DNA of 64,000 nt from Bugula neritina (taxonomy: Eukaryota > Bryozoa > Gymnolaemata > Cheilostomatida > Bugulidae). The position numbers and the translations under genes are program-made. The notes beneath the pieces are model-generated. The model worked only from the letters and a program-made list of their open reading frames with translations. It ran no database searches and had not been told where the DNA came from. Position 1 is the stretch's first letter, and every line of letters starts with the position of its first letter. This document shows positions 53,913 through 64,000 of the stretch, piece by piece. The stretch spans positions 9,204,698-9,268,697 of the forward strand of contig OZ037765.1 in the NCBI GenBank assembly GCA_964035545.1. The letters are read 5' to 3'.

Positions 53913-54274
53913 GTGCCTCTCTTATCTAAACAAAGATGATTTTTAATAAGTTTTTTCTTCTTTGTATATTAAGAATGTTAGCTTCTGTTTAGCATAATCT
54001 CAATACCTTATACTTAGTTTAAGAAAATGCTAGGTATAGTGCTAGAATGTGCAGGTATATTTAAAAATTATAGGCTAAGCCAGTTCCATTGAGTTAGCAA
54101 CTTTTGTATATGTAAATAGGTGTTGGTGACTGTCAAGTGATAATGTCCCTTTTTTCTTCTAGTTTTGGATCAGAAGATCACCTATATTTATTACTCAGTT
54201 TTGATCCATCTTGCTAAAAAGAAGTGAACATCTATATTGTAAAATTATTGGCTGTTGTTACTCTGGCAAGTATC

Positions 54275-57200
54275 ATGGCGCTGTCTAAAGGCAGTCTCAG
54301 GAAATGTTTGGTGAAGAAATGGCATGATGAGAAAGCTGGGGGATATGGCTTCAACCTGCATGCTGAGGTAGGAAAGGCTGGTCATTTCATTGGCAAGATT
54401 GATGAAGCTAGTCCTGCAGAATTGGCTGGGCTAAAGGAAGGAGATAGAATTATAGAAGTGAATGATGTAAACATTGGGAATGAGAACCATAAACAAGTTG
54501 TCTCAAGAATAAAGGCTAGTGGAGACTCTGTTTGGTTACTTGTAATTGATAAAGAAGGTGATGAGGTTTCTAAAAACAACAAAATAGTGCTGTCTAAAGA
54601 CCTAGAAGAAATTCAAGTGGTTGAGTGTCCAGACAGCCGGCCTAGTGGTATGCTGAATTTATTTTGTTTTGCCAGTTAACACTACAGTTGGCTTTTATTA
54701 AAGTTTTTTTTCGCTATAAGCTTAATATGTACTTGTTTTTACTAACGAGTAGTATTATTAGCTGCTTTTTAGGAGTTTTTCGGCCACTGACTGTTCTAGT
54801 ACAGGTACAGGTCATGGGTTTTAGTCCCTTAGTTGGTGATTCCAGATAAAAACATCAAGCATGTGTCTATGCTACAGTAATATCCCTCAAACCATGTTAC
54901 CTGCATAGGGAGGGGCAAAGTCGTTTACCTTGTAGTCAGGTATTCTCACAAGGATAGCAACATTTAAAATTTAAACAACCTAAGTATTGACTGATTTTTG
55001 AAAATTTTCAAGGTACCTTAATGAAATTTTTAATGCAGAACTGAATGCAGAGCAATGTAGGTGTGAGGCGTTACTTTATTGCGTATATTATCTCTCCTCT
55101 ACCAGTTATACCTACACACGTATAGCCCCATAACCAGTGTAAAGTAGGACTATATTATGTTGTGTTATCAGTAAGTGTTTGATAGTAACCAAGCAGCAGC
55201 GACTGGGTGTAACGCATTGCTACGCTTCATACTTAATATCTTGCCATTAATGATCTTGTTCGTGGCATCAATTTGTCACTTGTTTCTTATCAACATTTTA
55301 TCCAATCAAAGTCAACATTCCTTGGTGATAGTCGTCAGTTAATCTGCAAACTAGTATTCACCTTAATCAAAAAAATTTTCTTTAATACATTAGATAAATT
55401 AATATGCCACCTTCTAAATTTCCTTGTTTGTTTCAGCTCCAGTACCTTTAATCGTAACATTGTCCAAATAGAGTTTAAAGTTTACACTGTAATTGGCATT
55501 TCGGTAATATTGCTAAATGATGAAATCTACTTGATAGCCATCAAATTTGAAACACCCAATATTTTACCTGCAAATTAGTAAGTTGCCATGTGGGTGACAC
55601 ATGTAATTAGGTAACATACTTGATGCAAATTTCTTAAAAATTTTGCTTCTGAATTCATCCGCAGTTTTATTTGATCAGCTTTATGTATACTTACAGCTCT
55701 AATAAATTATTCAAAGCAGGCTGACTGATTACAGTAATAAAATCTACAGGAATATCTTGGCTACAACCCATTTACAGCTTTAGAGTTGCATATCCAACCT
55801 AATTGATTTTGGCGTGCAATTTCATCCCGTATCTTTTCACCTAATTTACAGTTAGATGAAGTTGGTAAAACCTACAATTAAGAAGATGATTCGCTAATAT
55901 AGCCAGTTAGAACTTTTGAAAAAATAGCTTTTTTAATTTTCGGATTTACTTGCAGACACCCTTGATCATGTTAACACTGGATCTTAGGTTTTATCTGTAA
56001 TAGCATAATCAACTAATGTTAGTAAATGTTAGTAAATTTTGGAGTAATTAAAATTAGTTGTTGGCAGTTGTAGTAAATTCATAAATGATAATTACTGTAA
56101 TATTTCTATTGTAACGCAGTTTGCAATTTTTTATTTCAACTAATGTCATCATAAAACAATTAAATTAATTAGATAATAAAGTAATAATAGGCTAATTGAA
56201 ATAAGAATGTTTATACTGATACTGATCAATTTGAGTTTGAACTGGAAATAACACCAAATATTTTAGTCATCTGTTTTTAGTTTTATGCTTGCCTTGTGCT
56301 ATTACTTGACTATTGAAGTGATAGACAATAAATTATAAATTTTGTGGATAAATGCATTGAATTAATTCAGCATGATGGCTGGCTTGACTCTACAGCAGGG
56401 TAGCTTCATTTGTTTTCTCAATAACAGCCTGTGTTGCAAACATTATAGCCAGTTTAGTGATGACTCTGAGTGCTGCAGCAGCAAAGAATAGCATGCAATG
56501 AAAATCAGCAATAGTTAGTACCAGTTCTATAGTACCACGGACACTGAACCGAACAAGCCATCATTCTAAGGACATGCATGCACAAAATTTATTATAAATC
56601 AAACACACTTGGGCATACTACCCTGAAGTTGTATTTTACTGATAGCCAAAATATATGTGAATAATTTAATACTGCGTTAATGGAATGTGTCATAGAGTCT
56701 TAAAGTATATGATGTGTGTATAATATTGAATGATGCTCACATTTTCAACTGTTTATATTAAATATCTGATGCAGTGAGAGTCCTATTTTATGTAGATGAT
56801 GGAACAAGTGAAGAAACAGTTGAACCACCAGCTGAGCCAGAGGTATTAACAGCTATTCTATTTATAATAAATGATCAAGCTATATTAGGCATGTATTGTA
56901 GTCATTCTAACACCTTTAGCCTTGCTGGGAGACGTTTTACTGCTTCTCATACACTCCATGATTTGCTGTATATCATTGAACACACGCGGTGTTCAGTTGT
57001 ACTTTCCGTTTCCCTGAACATAAAGCTAGCAGATCTAGTAGGCTGCTGATGCACAATGCACTGAAGGCTCCATAAACATAATAAACCTATTCATTCAATT
57101 TCACTTTGACAATAACCTTTTTTACATCATTCAGCACATAATTTAGCTGTATTATAATGGATGTTAGAGAGCTGATAATATATTTCAAGTGATGCTATTG

Positions 57201-60200
57201 TGTGGAGCATGCTGTATCCCAAGAATACTAACAATTTGCAATGTGATTTGTATTATGATGCAAGCAAATGATATTATAATGGTAGGAGCTATGACTAAAC
57301 CAGTCACTGAACAAGATGTAACATCCAGTATATTAAATACATAGTAAGATCACGATATGGGATTTAATATAAATAACAACTATGTACTATATATAATGTT
57401 AGAACTATGATTATAGTGTAGCACCATTTACATCTCCCAGCATGGAGGCCCAGTTACGCAGTTACCTAAGTCTAATAACTTTGTTTATTTGTTTATCCTC
57501 ATGGCACCCCTACACTGTGTATAATTGATAGTTGTAAACACGTATTTAAATGCATGGCGCTGCTATTAGAATTAACTTTAACACGGGTGGGTGTATAGTC
57601 TACCAAACCTTTATATCAAGATTTTACTACCAAAGTCTCATTTCCATCCTGACAGTAGATGCCATGCAGTGTGTGTACAAACACTAGTAGTTAGTCTGCA
57701 CTATCTTTTACTGATCTGTCTGTCACATCACAGTGGCGCAGCTGAAGTTCATGAAATATAATGAAACACGTCAAGTGGAACAAAAGCTTTTACCAGCATG
57801 GCTTGTGTTTACCTCTGTTGGTGGGTTGACTGGTGCACCATTATGCTTTACTTATTTTCTGTTAACTTCAGCTAGTAAGTTGCTTTTTACACCTGTATCA
57901 AACAGAACCCACCTGCTGCCGCTGATGTACACGATGCTGACCCTTCAGGGGATGATAGTGAGGAGGAGTTACCCCCACCACCTCCTGAACTTTCAGCTTT
58001 AGATGCTGCTGTTAATGTAGGTCTGCCGGGCTGTCTACTTAGCTTGTGTGTGTCTAAATGCTCTCTCTCTCCATGTAATGATAAATTAGCTAAGTGTGTT
58101 GCTGCTTTGATCCAATGCTAACCCACCTCCTTGCTCCTGTGTTAACATTTGTTTAGGCTTTACGAGCAATGTTAGAATAGCGAATTATTGTTATCTGATA
58201 AATTATATGAAGATTAGGTTATAATTCTTTTTTAAATATCTCAGTTATCAGTAACTAATCTATCAGCTAAAATTCTTCTATTCTAACATTGCTTGGGCTG
58301 ATGCTTGATTGTTTAGTTAAACTGCTAGACTTTTTGTTTCAAATTTCATTCTTTCTATACAGTTTGCTGTTTATGAATTCTCATGTGTTGTAAATTTAGT
58401 TTGTAATCATTATCTTAGTCTGCTAGTGCTGATGACCCCTCTCAATCAAATACTTCTTCCACCCCTGAGACTGAAGCACCCCAAACTGAGCTTGAGCCTG
58501 AGGAACCTGTCTCAGCTGAGGCTGAGCCTGAGGAACCTGTCTCAGCTGAGGCTGCAGAAGAGGCCCCTTCTCCGGCAAAGGTAATATGCTCTTTGATTGG
58601 CTGCTAAATCAATACTTTCTTGTGTTATTCACCCTCAATAGCCAAGAAGAAAGTGATTCCCTCATAATTCGATTTAGCATAGTGAGTGGCTAAACTGTTA
58701 CATGAGTAAGGTATTAGCTCGATCTCTAGATTTGTTGTAAGGCTGTGTTGTACTGGTACCATTATAACTGTGCATAGTTAGTAGAACTTTTTTGCCATCT
58801 ATTAGCATAGTTATATGTACTTGGCATTGCTGTTTTCCTTAACCTTGCTACCAATTTTCTTATTCGTTGTTAATAAGATGTGCATTTTTGGGTTTATTTC
58901 TAGTGTATGGAATAAATTTTGCACAATTTTAATGCAGCTAATTTGACCATTGTTCATATGGCGTCACAGTATCAAATAAGATGTGTAGTATGGCATTATG
59001 TTTATAATGGCCTATGTATAACACTGTTGTATAATACAGTCTTACAGTTCTAGGAACACATAATGATCAGTGGACTTTCTGTATTTAGAAAGGGTGTAAA
59101 TATCTTGAAAAATAGCTGGCCATTTGGTCTGCAGTTTTAATCAAGTATAAACATGTCAGGAAAAGCTCATCCCAGCCAATGCTGGAAACACCAAGAGAAA
59201 GTAACTCTAGTGACAATATAAATTTCCACTGAAATGCCACCTCGTCTGAAATTTAGTGAAGTAGTTATGACACTGCATAATTTAGAAGCCAACATATTCT
59301 TTGGTTACAATTCTGTCAAGTTGAATTGAGTGATTTATTAGTGGAATGCTATAGAGTAGCAATTCCCAAACAATCAAAATTCAAGTGTTTTCATTGCCTG
59401 TGTTTTTCAGCAAATTCTGCCAACTTTTAAATTATTTCCACCTAATTGTGTTTACATAAATTTCAATAAAACAAATTTCTTGTGCTTTTTCATTCATTTA
59501 GAATTTATTATAAAGAGTTGTCTACTCTTCAACATTATTTAGAATAATTCATTTGTCTTAATATGCTTTTGGGAAGCTCCAACTTGTAGGATTGCTACTC
59601 ATTTTGAGAAGATTATTGTAAAGTTTATTGTTAATGTCTTCTAATGCCACTACTTAGTTTTATAACTGTTCGTAATATTTATAGAATAGTTGAGGTTAAG
59701 ATTCTATAAAATATTATGCCTTTACAGTTGTGGAATCATACGAAAAAAAATGTTATCGTCTTCATTGACAAAATCTTAGTAGGAAAACAAGTTATCATGT
59801 GTATTGTCTTATTCTAATTGGTAATACAATAGGGTAAAGCTTCCTAAACAACTTCTGATAAAACTTGTGAGAAAGCTGTAGGTTTAAGACAACTACCAGT
59901 GGATAATTCTTCATCTTGTCTATAAAGATATTTTGCCAACAATCAATAGGCTCTGCCTTTATAAGTGTTGCAAAAGATTTCAAATCAAAAAAATTTTAAA
60001 TTGCATGTTTTTGCAATAGAAGATTGGTATATTAGCATAGTGTCTGTATGTTATTATATTACTCATGTGAAGTTATCTACTCTCTGTTATAACTTGTTAC
60101 TCTGTCTTTAGGAAGAAGAGGAGGAAGAAAAGGAAGCTGAGCCTTCAGCACCAGCAACTCCACCTGAGCCGGAAGAGCCTCCAAAACCAGTTGATGCTCC

Positions 60201-60792
60201 TGCAGAGAATGGCGTTGCAGACCCTCCCAAACCAACAGTATGTTGTAATTATAACCTGTTGACTCACCAATCAGAAATGAGTATAAATCTGTAGTGTGAA
60301 GTATAAACCAACAGTTACTGGTCATGTAGTGCATTGTTGGCTAGCTGCTGTCTTCTTATTTAAATTGCAATTTTTGTTAGTTTTTTAATAAAGAAAAATA
60401 ACAGCTGTGGTCTAGGTGTTAGAGCATTTGCTTTATAAGCATGAAGTCACGGGTTTGAGCCCGACAAAGTCCATTGGTAATGTTAGGAAGAGCATCCAGT
60501 CATAACTGCTCTTGTGCCACATATGAATAAGTCCTTAGCCCAATTTAACAACAACAAAACAAACCTTCCATCGGGGGTTTTCTCACAGGGATAGTAACTA
60601 TAAACTTGCGTGAGTTGTTAGTTTTTCAATCTTGAATCTCTATATTGTGTACAGGAGACCAAGCCAGATGTGGTGCCGAAGATGACTGCTGCTCAGATGA
60701 GAGAAGCACTAGCCAAGAATAAGAAACCTGATCCACGTAAAGATAAGTCCATTGCAACTAAAGATAAACTGAAGATGTTCCAAAACCTGTAG
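54275..60792 (+). CDS. NHERF1-like: NHERF/EBP50-like scaffold with one PDZ domain and ERM-binding tail
   Basis: An adaptor linking membrane proteins to ezrin/radixin/moesin and cortical actin. Exons: 54275-54647, 56775-56842, 57906-58016, 58419-58580, 60112-60237 and 60655-60792. All are GT-AG and in phase, 325 aa. ATG 54275 is chosen because the frame upstream has no other ATG before a stop; a leader acceptor ends at 54162. Residues 9-95 form a PDZ domain closest to NHERF domains, with GYGFNLH as carboxylate loop, SPAELAGLKEGDRIIEVN, and His72 starting the second helix (class I ligands). The middle 200 residues are acidic and Pro-rich, with a 10-residue unit (EPEEPVSAEA) repeated twice. The C-terminus KDKLKMFQNL parallels the NHERF ERM-binding tail ending LFSNL. 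Vertebrate NHERF1 has two PDZ domains; here only one fits the continuous phases. AATAAA lies 34 bases past the stop. Confidence 0.9.
54800..54975 (+). mobile_element. Possible SINE relic in intron 1 of the NHERF-like gene
   Basis: GTCATGGGTTTTAGTCCC resembles the B-box region of the SINE at 60402, and TTCTCACAAGGATAGCAAC resembles its TTCTCACAGGGATAGTAAC tail block. The core between them is not recognisable. The order is right but the similarity is weak. Confidence 0.35.
58478..58550 (+). repeat. 30-bp tandem duplication in the NHERF-like linker exon
   Basis: A 30-base unit beginning GAGCCTGAGGAACCTG occurs twice in direct succession in exon 58419-58580, preceded by a partial related unit. 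It encodes EPEEPVSAEA twice. The two copies are nearly identical at nucleotide level, so the duplication is recent. Confidence 0.9.
60402..60616 (+). mobile_element. tRNA-derived SINE copy in the last intron of the NHERF-like gene
   Basis: The head CAGCTGTGGTCTAGGTGTTA and the B box CACGGGTTTGAGCCCG show tRNA ancestry. The core is CCATTGGTAATGTTAGGAAG followed by AGCATCCAGTCATAACTG, and the tail contains CCTTAGCCCAATTTAACAAC and TTTTCTCACAGGGATAGTAA. It ends about 40 bp before exon 60655-60792, close to that acceptor. Confidence 0.9.
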
Positions 60793-60826
60793 GAAACACT
60801 CCTTGAGAGAGAGAGTTGTCTACTCT

Positions 60827-60832
60827 AATAAA
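60827..60832 (+). terminator. Poly(A) signal of the NHERF-like gene
   Basis: A canonical AATAAA 34 bases after the stop codon, the first downstream. Confidence 0.7.
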
Positions 60833-62793
60833 GCAATAACTGTGCTGACACATATTTCCAAATTTTTGTGTAATTAAAACCGGACATGCATTAATTTGTC
60901 ATATTATATTGGCTTTTCATATATCAAGATATTTTTGGTTTGTCATTATTAGAATTGTCTTTTCTTTGTTTCCACTTTTCATAATGTAATTTTTGATGGC
61001 AATCAGATTTTAAACAAAATTGCTTTGATGTTAGTTTCATACATTTAGCATCTATACAAGATTTTATATATGTAAAACTAACATTAGATGTTTCAATTTC
61101 ATCCTCTTCAAAGATATTACTGATTGCACTCTGTTACTGCGCTATTTATTATACTGTCACTGGTTTTGAATGGAATTTAATAGTAATCATTTTGATATTC
61201 TAGAATTAGCATTTGTATCAGCAATTATGGGAAACTGTTCTGTTTCAGTCATCGTAATTCATATTTTTTGAAATTTGACTATAAGACTATTGATTGTTTA
61301 TAATTTATAGTGTGGCAATTCTTATATTACTTTTTGGTGATTTAAGAAATAAATTATGATTGTTACTTATCACCAACTATATAAGCTCAGTTTTCTACAT
61401 AACTCGAACTAAGTGAGTTGTTGAAATGCAGCATAATTATATATTGGGGTTGAGTTAGCTTAAGTCAGCTTACAATAATAAGAACTTCATTCCTATTGAA
61501 AAAGAAAGCATTTTGAATAACAAAATGTATAAGTTTTGTCTATGGAAGTAGTGGTTAAAGTTAACATTATTGCTTGGCTTGTTGCTCCAAGTTTAAAAGT
61601 TAGATTCAACAGCAATCTTCAAATTTTGGTAATGCTTTGGTTTAGTAGAACGAAATAATGTCCAAGTCTTGCACTATTTGATTGCAGCTCTTATGCAAAA
61701 ATATAAAAGTGAGTTATTGCTATCCTAAAAACAATTGAGATATTAATGTCTGAAGAATTTTTGTGTTTTATAATGGCAAGGATTGTAAAAGCTTCCCGAC
61801 CCACCAGAAATTCAGTCGCAGTCTGCCGACTTGCAAGCTAGCATACTAACCGTTACATTATGGAGGCTACTCGGAAATCATAACACTACAGCTATCCTAA
61901 CTCAATAACATGAATTTGAAAATTTAGTTTAAAAAATTAGCTAGCACGTGTGGTTTTTGAAAACTGCCATTTCTATTATTGCACAAACAGATATATAACT
62001 TGTCCCATTTTTGTTTAACTATTTGAAACTCACTAATTTAGTGTGTTTAATTTGCACAAATAATCTCAATTGACAGCCATTGACAGCTTTTATCAGATTA
62101 GCAATCCCAGAAACCCTGCAAGGCGTAGCAACTCTTTGTCATTACTATACTTTTAAATCACAACATTTTTTAGAATAACATAATATATTATAATTATAGA
62201 GTAATTCAATGCTCAACATTGTTATACATGTATCTTATGCAAATTTATATTAGGCACATATATATGTGAAACAGACATGAGAGGTCAGTCTTTAGGGATA
62301 TTTATATACTGCAAAATACTGTATATATAATCAGATATTGAGAGAAAGATTTGATGAAAATAATTAGAAAGTTATAAATAATACAAAAAGCCACATCTAG
62401 TTGGGTTATTAATCATTTCATGATGCATATATTATTATTATTGGAGAATATTATTGGTGACTTCAATTAGCATCAGCTGGTGTTATTAGTCACAGTTTTA
62501 GACATTAAAAGGATCAAGCTTCCTTTTACTTAATGCAATATTCAAAAAGTGTAAAACTTTTTCAGCTGCAGTTAGCATTACGCAAGTTATGACTCTAGTA
62601 ACATTACAACATCCAGAGTATCAAAGCCTTAGAGTATTAATTTAAGCAACCCATGTTACTAGATACAAAGCTAATATAACTAAGTACAAATAAGATTGAA
62701 AGCTATGACAAATAGAAAAACAATATATATTAGGAGGGAAATGTTACCCATAATATTTAGAGCTGGTGGAGAATAGTTGAAGCAACATAAATA
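60833..62793. other. Intergenic region between the NHERF-like and secreted-peptide genes
   Basis: AT-rich sequence without a supportable exon. A tRNA-like relic lies at 61797-61876. No TATA box or other promoter element for the downstream peptide gene can be named with confidence. Confidence 0.5.
61797..61876 (-). other. tRNA-like relic (tRNA pseudogene or SINE head)
   Basis: Read on the minus strand, GTAACGGTTAGTATGCTAGC resembles a tRNA A box and D arm, CTAGCTTGCAAGTCG an anticodon arm, and GCGACTGAATTTC a worn B box. A CCTCC...GGTGGG pair brackets it roughly where an acceptor stem would be. The anticodon and stems are too imperfect for a functional tRNA. It differs from the main SINE family's head. 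Confidence 0.3.
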
Positions 62794-63391
62794 ATGGCAG
62801 CAGTTAAATATCTTTTTATGCTGACAGCTTTGTGCTGGTACTGTTGTACCCTAATAGAAGCAGAGTTCACAGAAAGTTGCCTGCTGAAATGTGCTCTCGG
62901 AATTGACAGAAACGATATGCAAAGCTCATGGGAAAAAGAACTTTGCGATGCATTCTGTAGAAATCTGTCTGAAGCTGGTGAGTTTCAATCGAGTTACACG
63001 TTCGAAAGTAATGACTTCTAGAAATACAGACAGCTGTTTGTCAATTGAATTATAGCTCACTAATTGTGCAGTATTAACTTATGTCAACTTTTTAGTAATA
63101 ATAATTACTAGCTCATAATTAATACAGCTTATAAAATTTTCAAAATGAATTTAAAATATGAAATGTATATTTTACATAAACATGTTAACTGACCTGTTAA
63201 TATGAACAATTTATTTGTGTAAATAATGGTAAAATTTATGTGTTTTTTAGTATAGCAACATTTTTCTTACATTTTAAGTAACTATAATCACATTATTATT
63301 TTTAACTACAGTGGAGAAACAACGGGCAAAGTACAAATTGAGATCCGAACAAGGAAAAGACAAGTATCTGCCTTTTGGATTTAAACGTTAA
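62794..63391 (+). CDS. Small secreted peptide precursor with twin CX3C pattern
   Basis: Exons 62794-62977 and 63312-63391 (GT-AG, phase 1) encode 87 aa. The first 23 residues are a signal peptide (hydrophobic YLFMLTALCWYCCTL, likely cut after IEA). The mature part has four cysteines as CLLKC, 17 residues, CDAFC. That is CX3C-X17-CX3C, compatible with a disulfide-linked helical hairpin. A charged, probably helical tail follows, ending YLPFGFKR with a terminal dibasic pair. I recognise no family. The twin CX3C spacing recalls small mitochondrial Tim proteins, but the signal peptide argues for secretion. A peptide hormone, antimicrobial or other secreted effector are all possible, and the sequence does not decide. 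AATAAA lies 94 bases after the stop. Confidence 0.8.
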
Positions 63392-63485
63392 TCCCTAATT
63401 TATGCTATGCATTTCTCCATTGAGAACATACATTTATGTACAATTGTCTAATCATTGTAATGTCCAGTATTTTGCTCTTGTGTAC

Positions 63486-63491
63486 AATAAA
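63486..63491 (+). terminator. Poly(A) signal of the secreted-peptide gene
   Basis: AATAAA in the context TGTACAATAAAAC, 94 bases past the stop and followed by a T-rich stretch. Confidence 0.7.
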
Positions 63492-63689
63492 ACTTTAATT
63501 TGTCTGCAAGGAATAATTGAAATCCCAAATCTATAAGCTTAATTTCTTCAAGTTGAGTTTTTAAACCATTTATGACACCAATAAACTTAATTACAGTTTA
63601 CAAGTTAATTTAGTCGGTTATTTGAATGCCAGGAAGAAAATTTGCCACAGATTCAATTTAATAATTCTAAGAGAAAGAATTGAACAGTT

Positions 63690-63998
63690 TTCAGTTGTGG
63701 TGATGTGGCCCCAGACTACATTTATGTGGTCCTCGAAGATATAAAAATAAATTTGTTGCACACGTATAAATTAGACTGGAAAAACCACCTTTTAAATGTC
63801 TTATTTTTATATATGCTAAAAGTAACATATAACCTGCAGTAATTATTGGGATTTTATTGTGTAATGATCCATAAAATAAAGTAACTTAAAAATTACATAT
63901 GCTGTAGCCCCCAGTCCGAGCTAAATGTTATAATGTGGCCCTCGCCATCAAATATTCCATTTCAGTAGTTCTCTCTCTGAAAAGGTTGGACACCCCTG
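63690..63998 (+). mobile_element. Shorter copy of the hAT family at the right edge
   Basis: The right end GGTTGGACACCCCTG matches the terminus of the 50622-52336 element, preceded by the same TCTGAAAAG. Inside, GTAGCCCCCAGTCCGAGCT parallels GTGGCCCCCAGCTCAAGCT of the longer copy, and ATTTATGTGGTCCTCGAAGA parallels its left subterminal part. It is thus an internally deleted relative of about 310 bp. The outermost left inverted repeat is not recognisable, and the window ends two bases after the right terminus, so the target duplication cannot be checked. Confidence 0.8.
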
Positions 63999-64000
63999 GG

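Larger units (their letters stand above)
52653..54162. other. Divergent promoter interval between PFDN1 and the NHERF-like gene
   Basis: About 1.5 kb separates the PFDN1 start from the leader exon of the NHERF-like gene. It holds a complex AGT/ACT repeat (53371-53576) and a SINE (53704-53912). Close to PFDN1, 52740-52930 is less AT-rich and may be its promoter; no TATA or defined motif can be supported. Confidence 0.5.

Noticed and set aside
54224-54274. In-frame hydrophobic extension upstream of the NHERF-like start, resembling a signal peptide
   Set aside because: It has no ATG (only GTG) before an upstream stop, and NHERF proteins are cytosolic.
55273-55578. 101-codon plus-strand frame in intron 1 of the NHERF-like gene
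   Set aside because: Flanking exons already join in phase 1 (VRVLFYVDDG) and the frame has no domain or good splice pair.
57733-58002. Open frame starting near a CACAG acceptor (57722-57732) before NHERF-like exon 3
   Set aside because: It enters in phase 1 while the previous exon ends in phase 0. The acidic exon at 57906-58016 fits phases on both sides.

Overview
The window is nuclear DNA from an animal. It is strongly AT-rich, its genes are split by many GT-AG introns, and it carries tRNA-derived SINEs, a LINE fragment and hAT-type DNA transposon copies. The gene set (a ZEB/zfh-1 regulator, a serotonin transporter, prefoldin subunit 1, a NHERF scaffold) points to a bilaterian invertebrate. 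The SINE core resembles cores I associate with lophotrochozoan SINEs, so a lophotrochozoan is my best guess. I cannot name the species.

Layout: (1) about 28.5 kb down to the left edge, minus strand: a large ZEB/zfh-1 gene. It has an N-terminal RRKQ NuRD-type motif, three zinc fingers of the N-terminal cluster, a long Pro/Ala tract, a CtBP-binding PLDLT motif and the first finger of the C-terminal cluster. The rest lies beyond position 1. (2) 28.6-34 kb: intergenic, with a decayed non-LTR reverse transcriptase. (3) 34.1/35.2-43.3 kb, plus strand: a complete 12-coding-exon SLC6 monoamine transporter, closest to SERT. Every splice phase agrees and the product is 615 aa. (4) 46.0-47.1 kb, plus strand: a two-exon gene for an unrecognised 198-aa Ser/acidic-rich protein. 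(5) 47.9-52.7 kb, minus strand: prefoldin subunit 1 (125 aa); its first intron holds a 1.7-kb hAT element with a perfect 8-bp target duplication. (6) 54.2-60.8 kb, plus strand: a NHERF/EBP50-like scaffold with one PDZ domain, an acidic Pro/Glu linker and an ERM-binding tail. (7) 62.8-63.4 kb, plus strand: a two-exon gene for an 87-aa secreted peptide with a twin CX3C pattern. (8) Right edge: a second, shorter copy of the hAT family.

The genes are functionally unrelated (transcription, transmitter reuptake, chaperoning, cortical scaffolding, a secreted peptide). ZEB and SERT are divergently arranged, as are PFDN1 and the NHERF gene. I built the models by reading splice sites, codon phase and family similarity by eye. 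Unresolved points are the ZEB join between 1626 and 858, the SERT start, and the functions of the 198-aa and 87-aa proteins.
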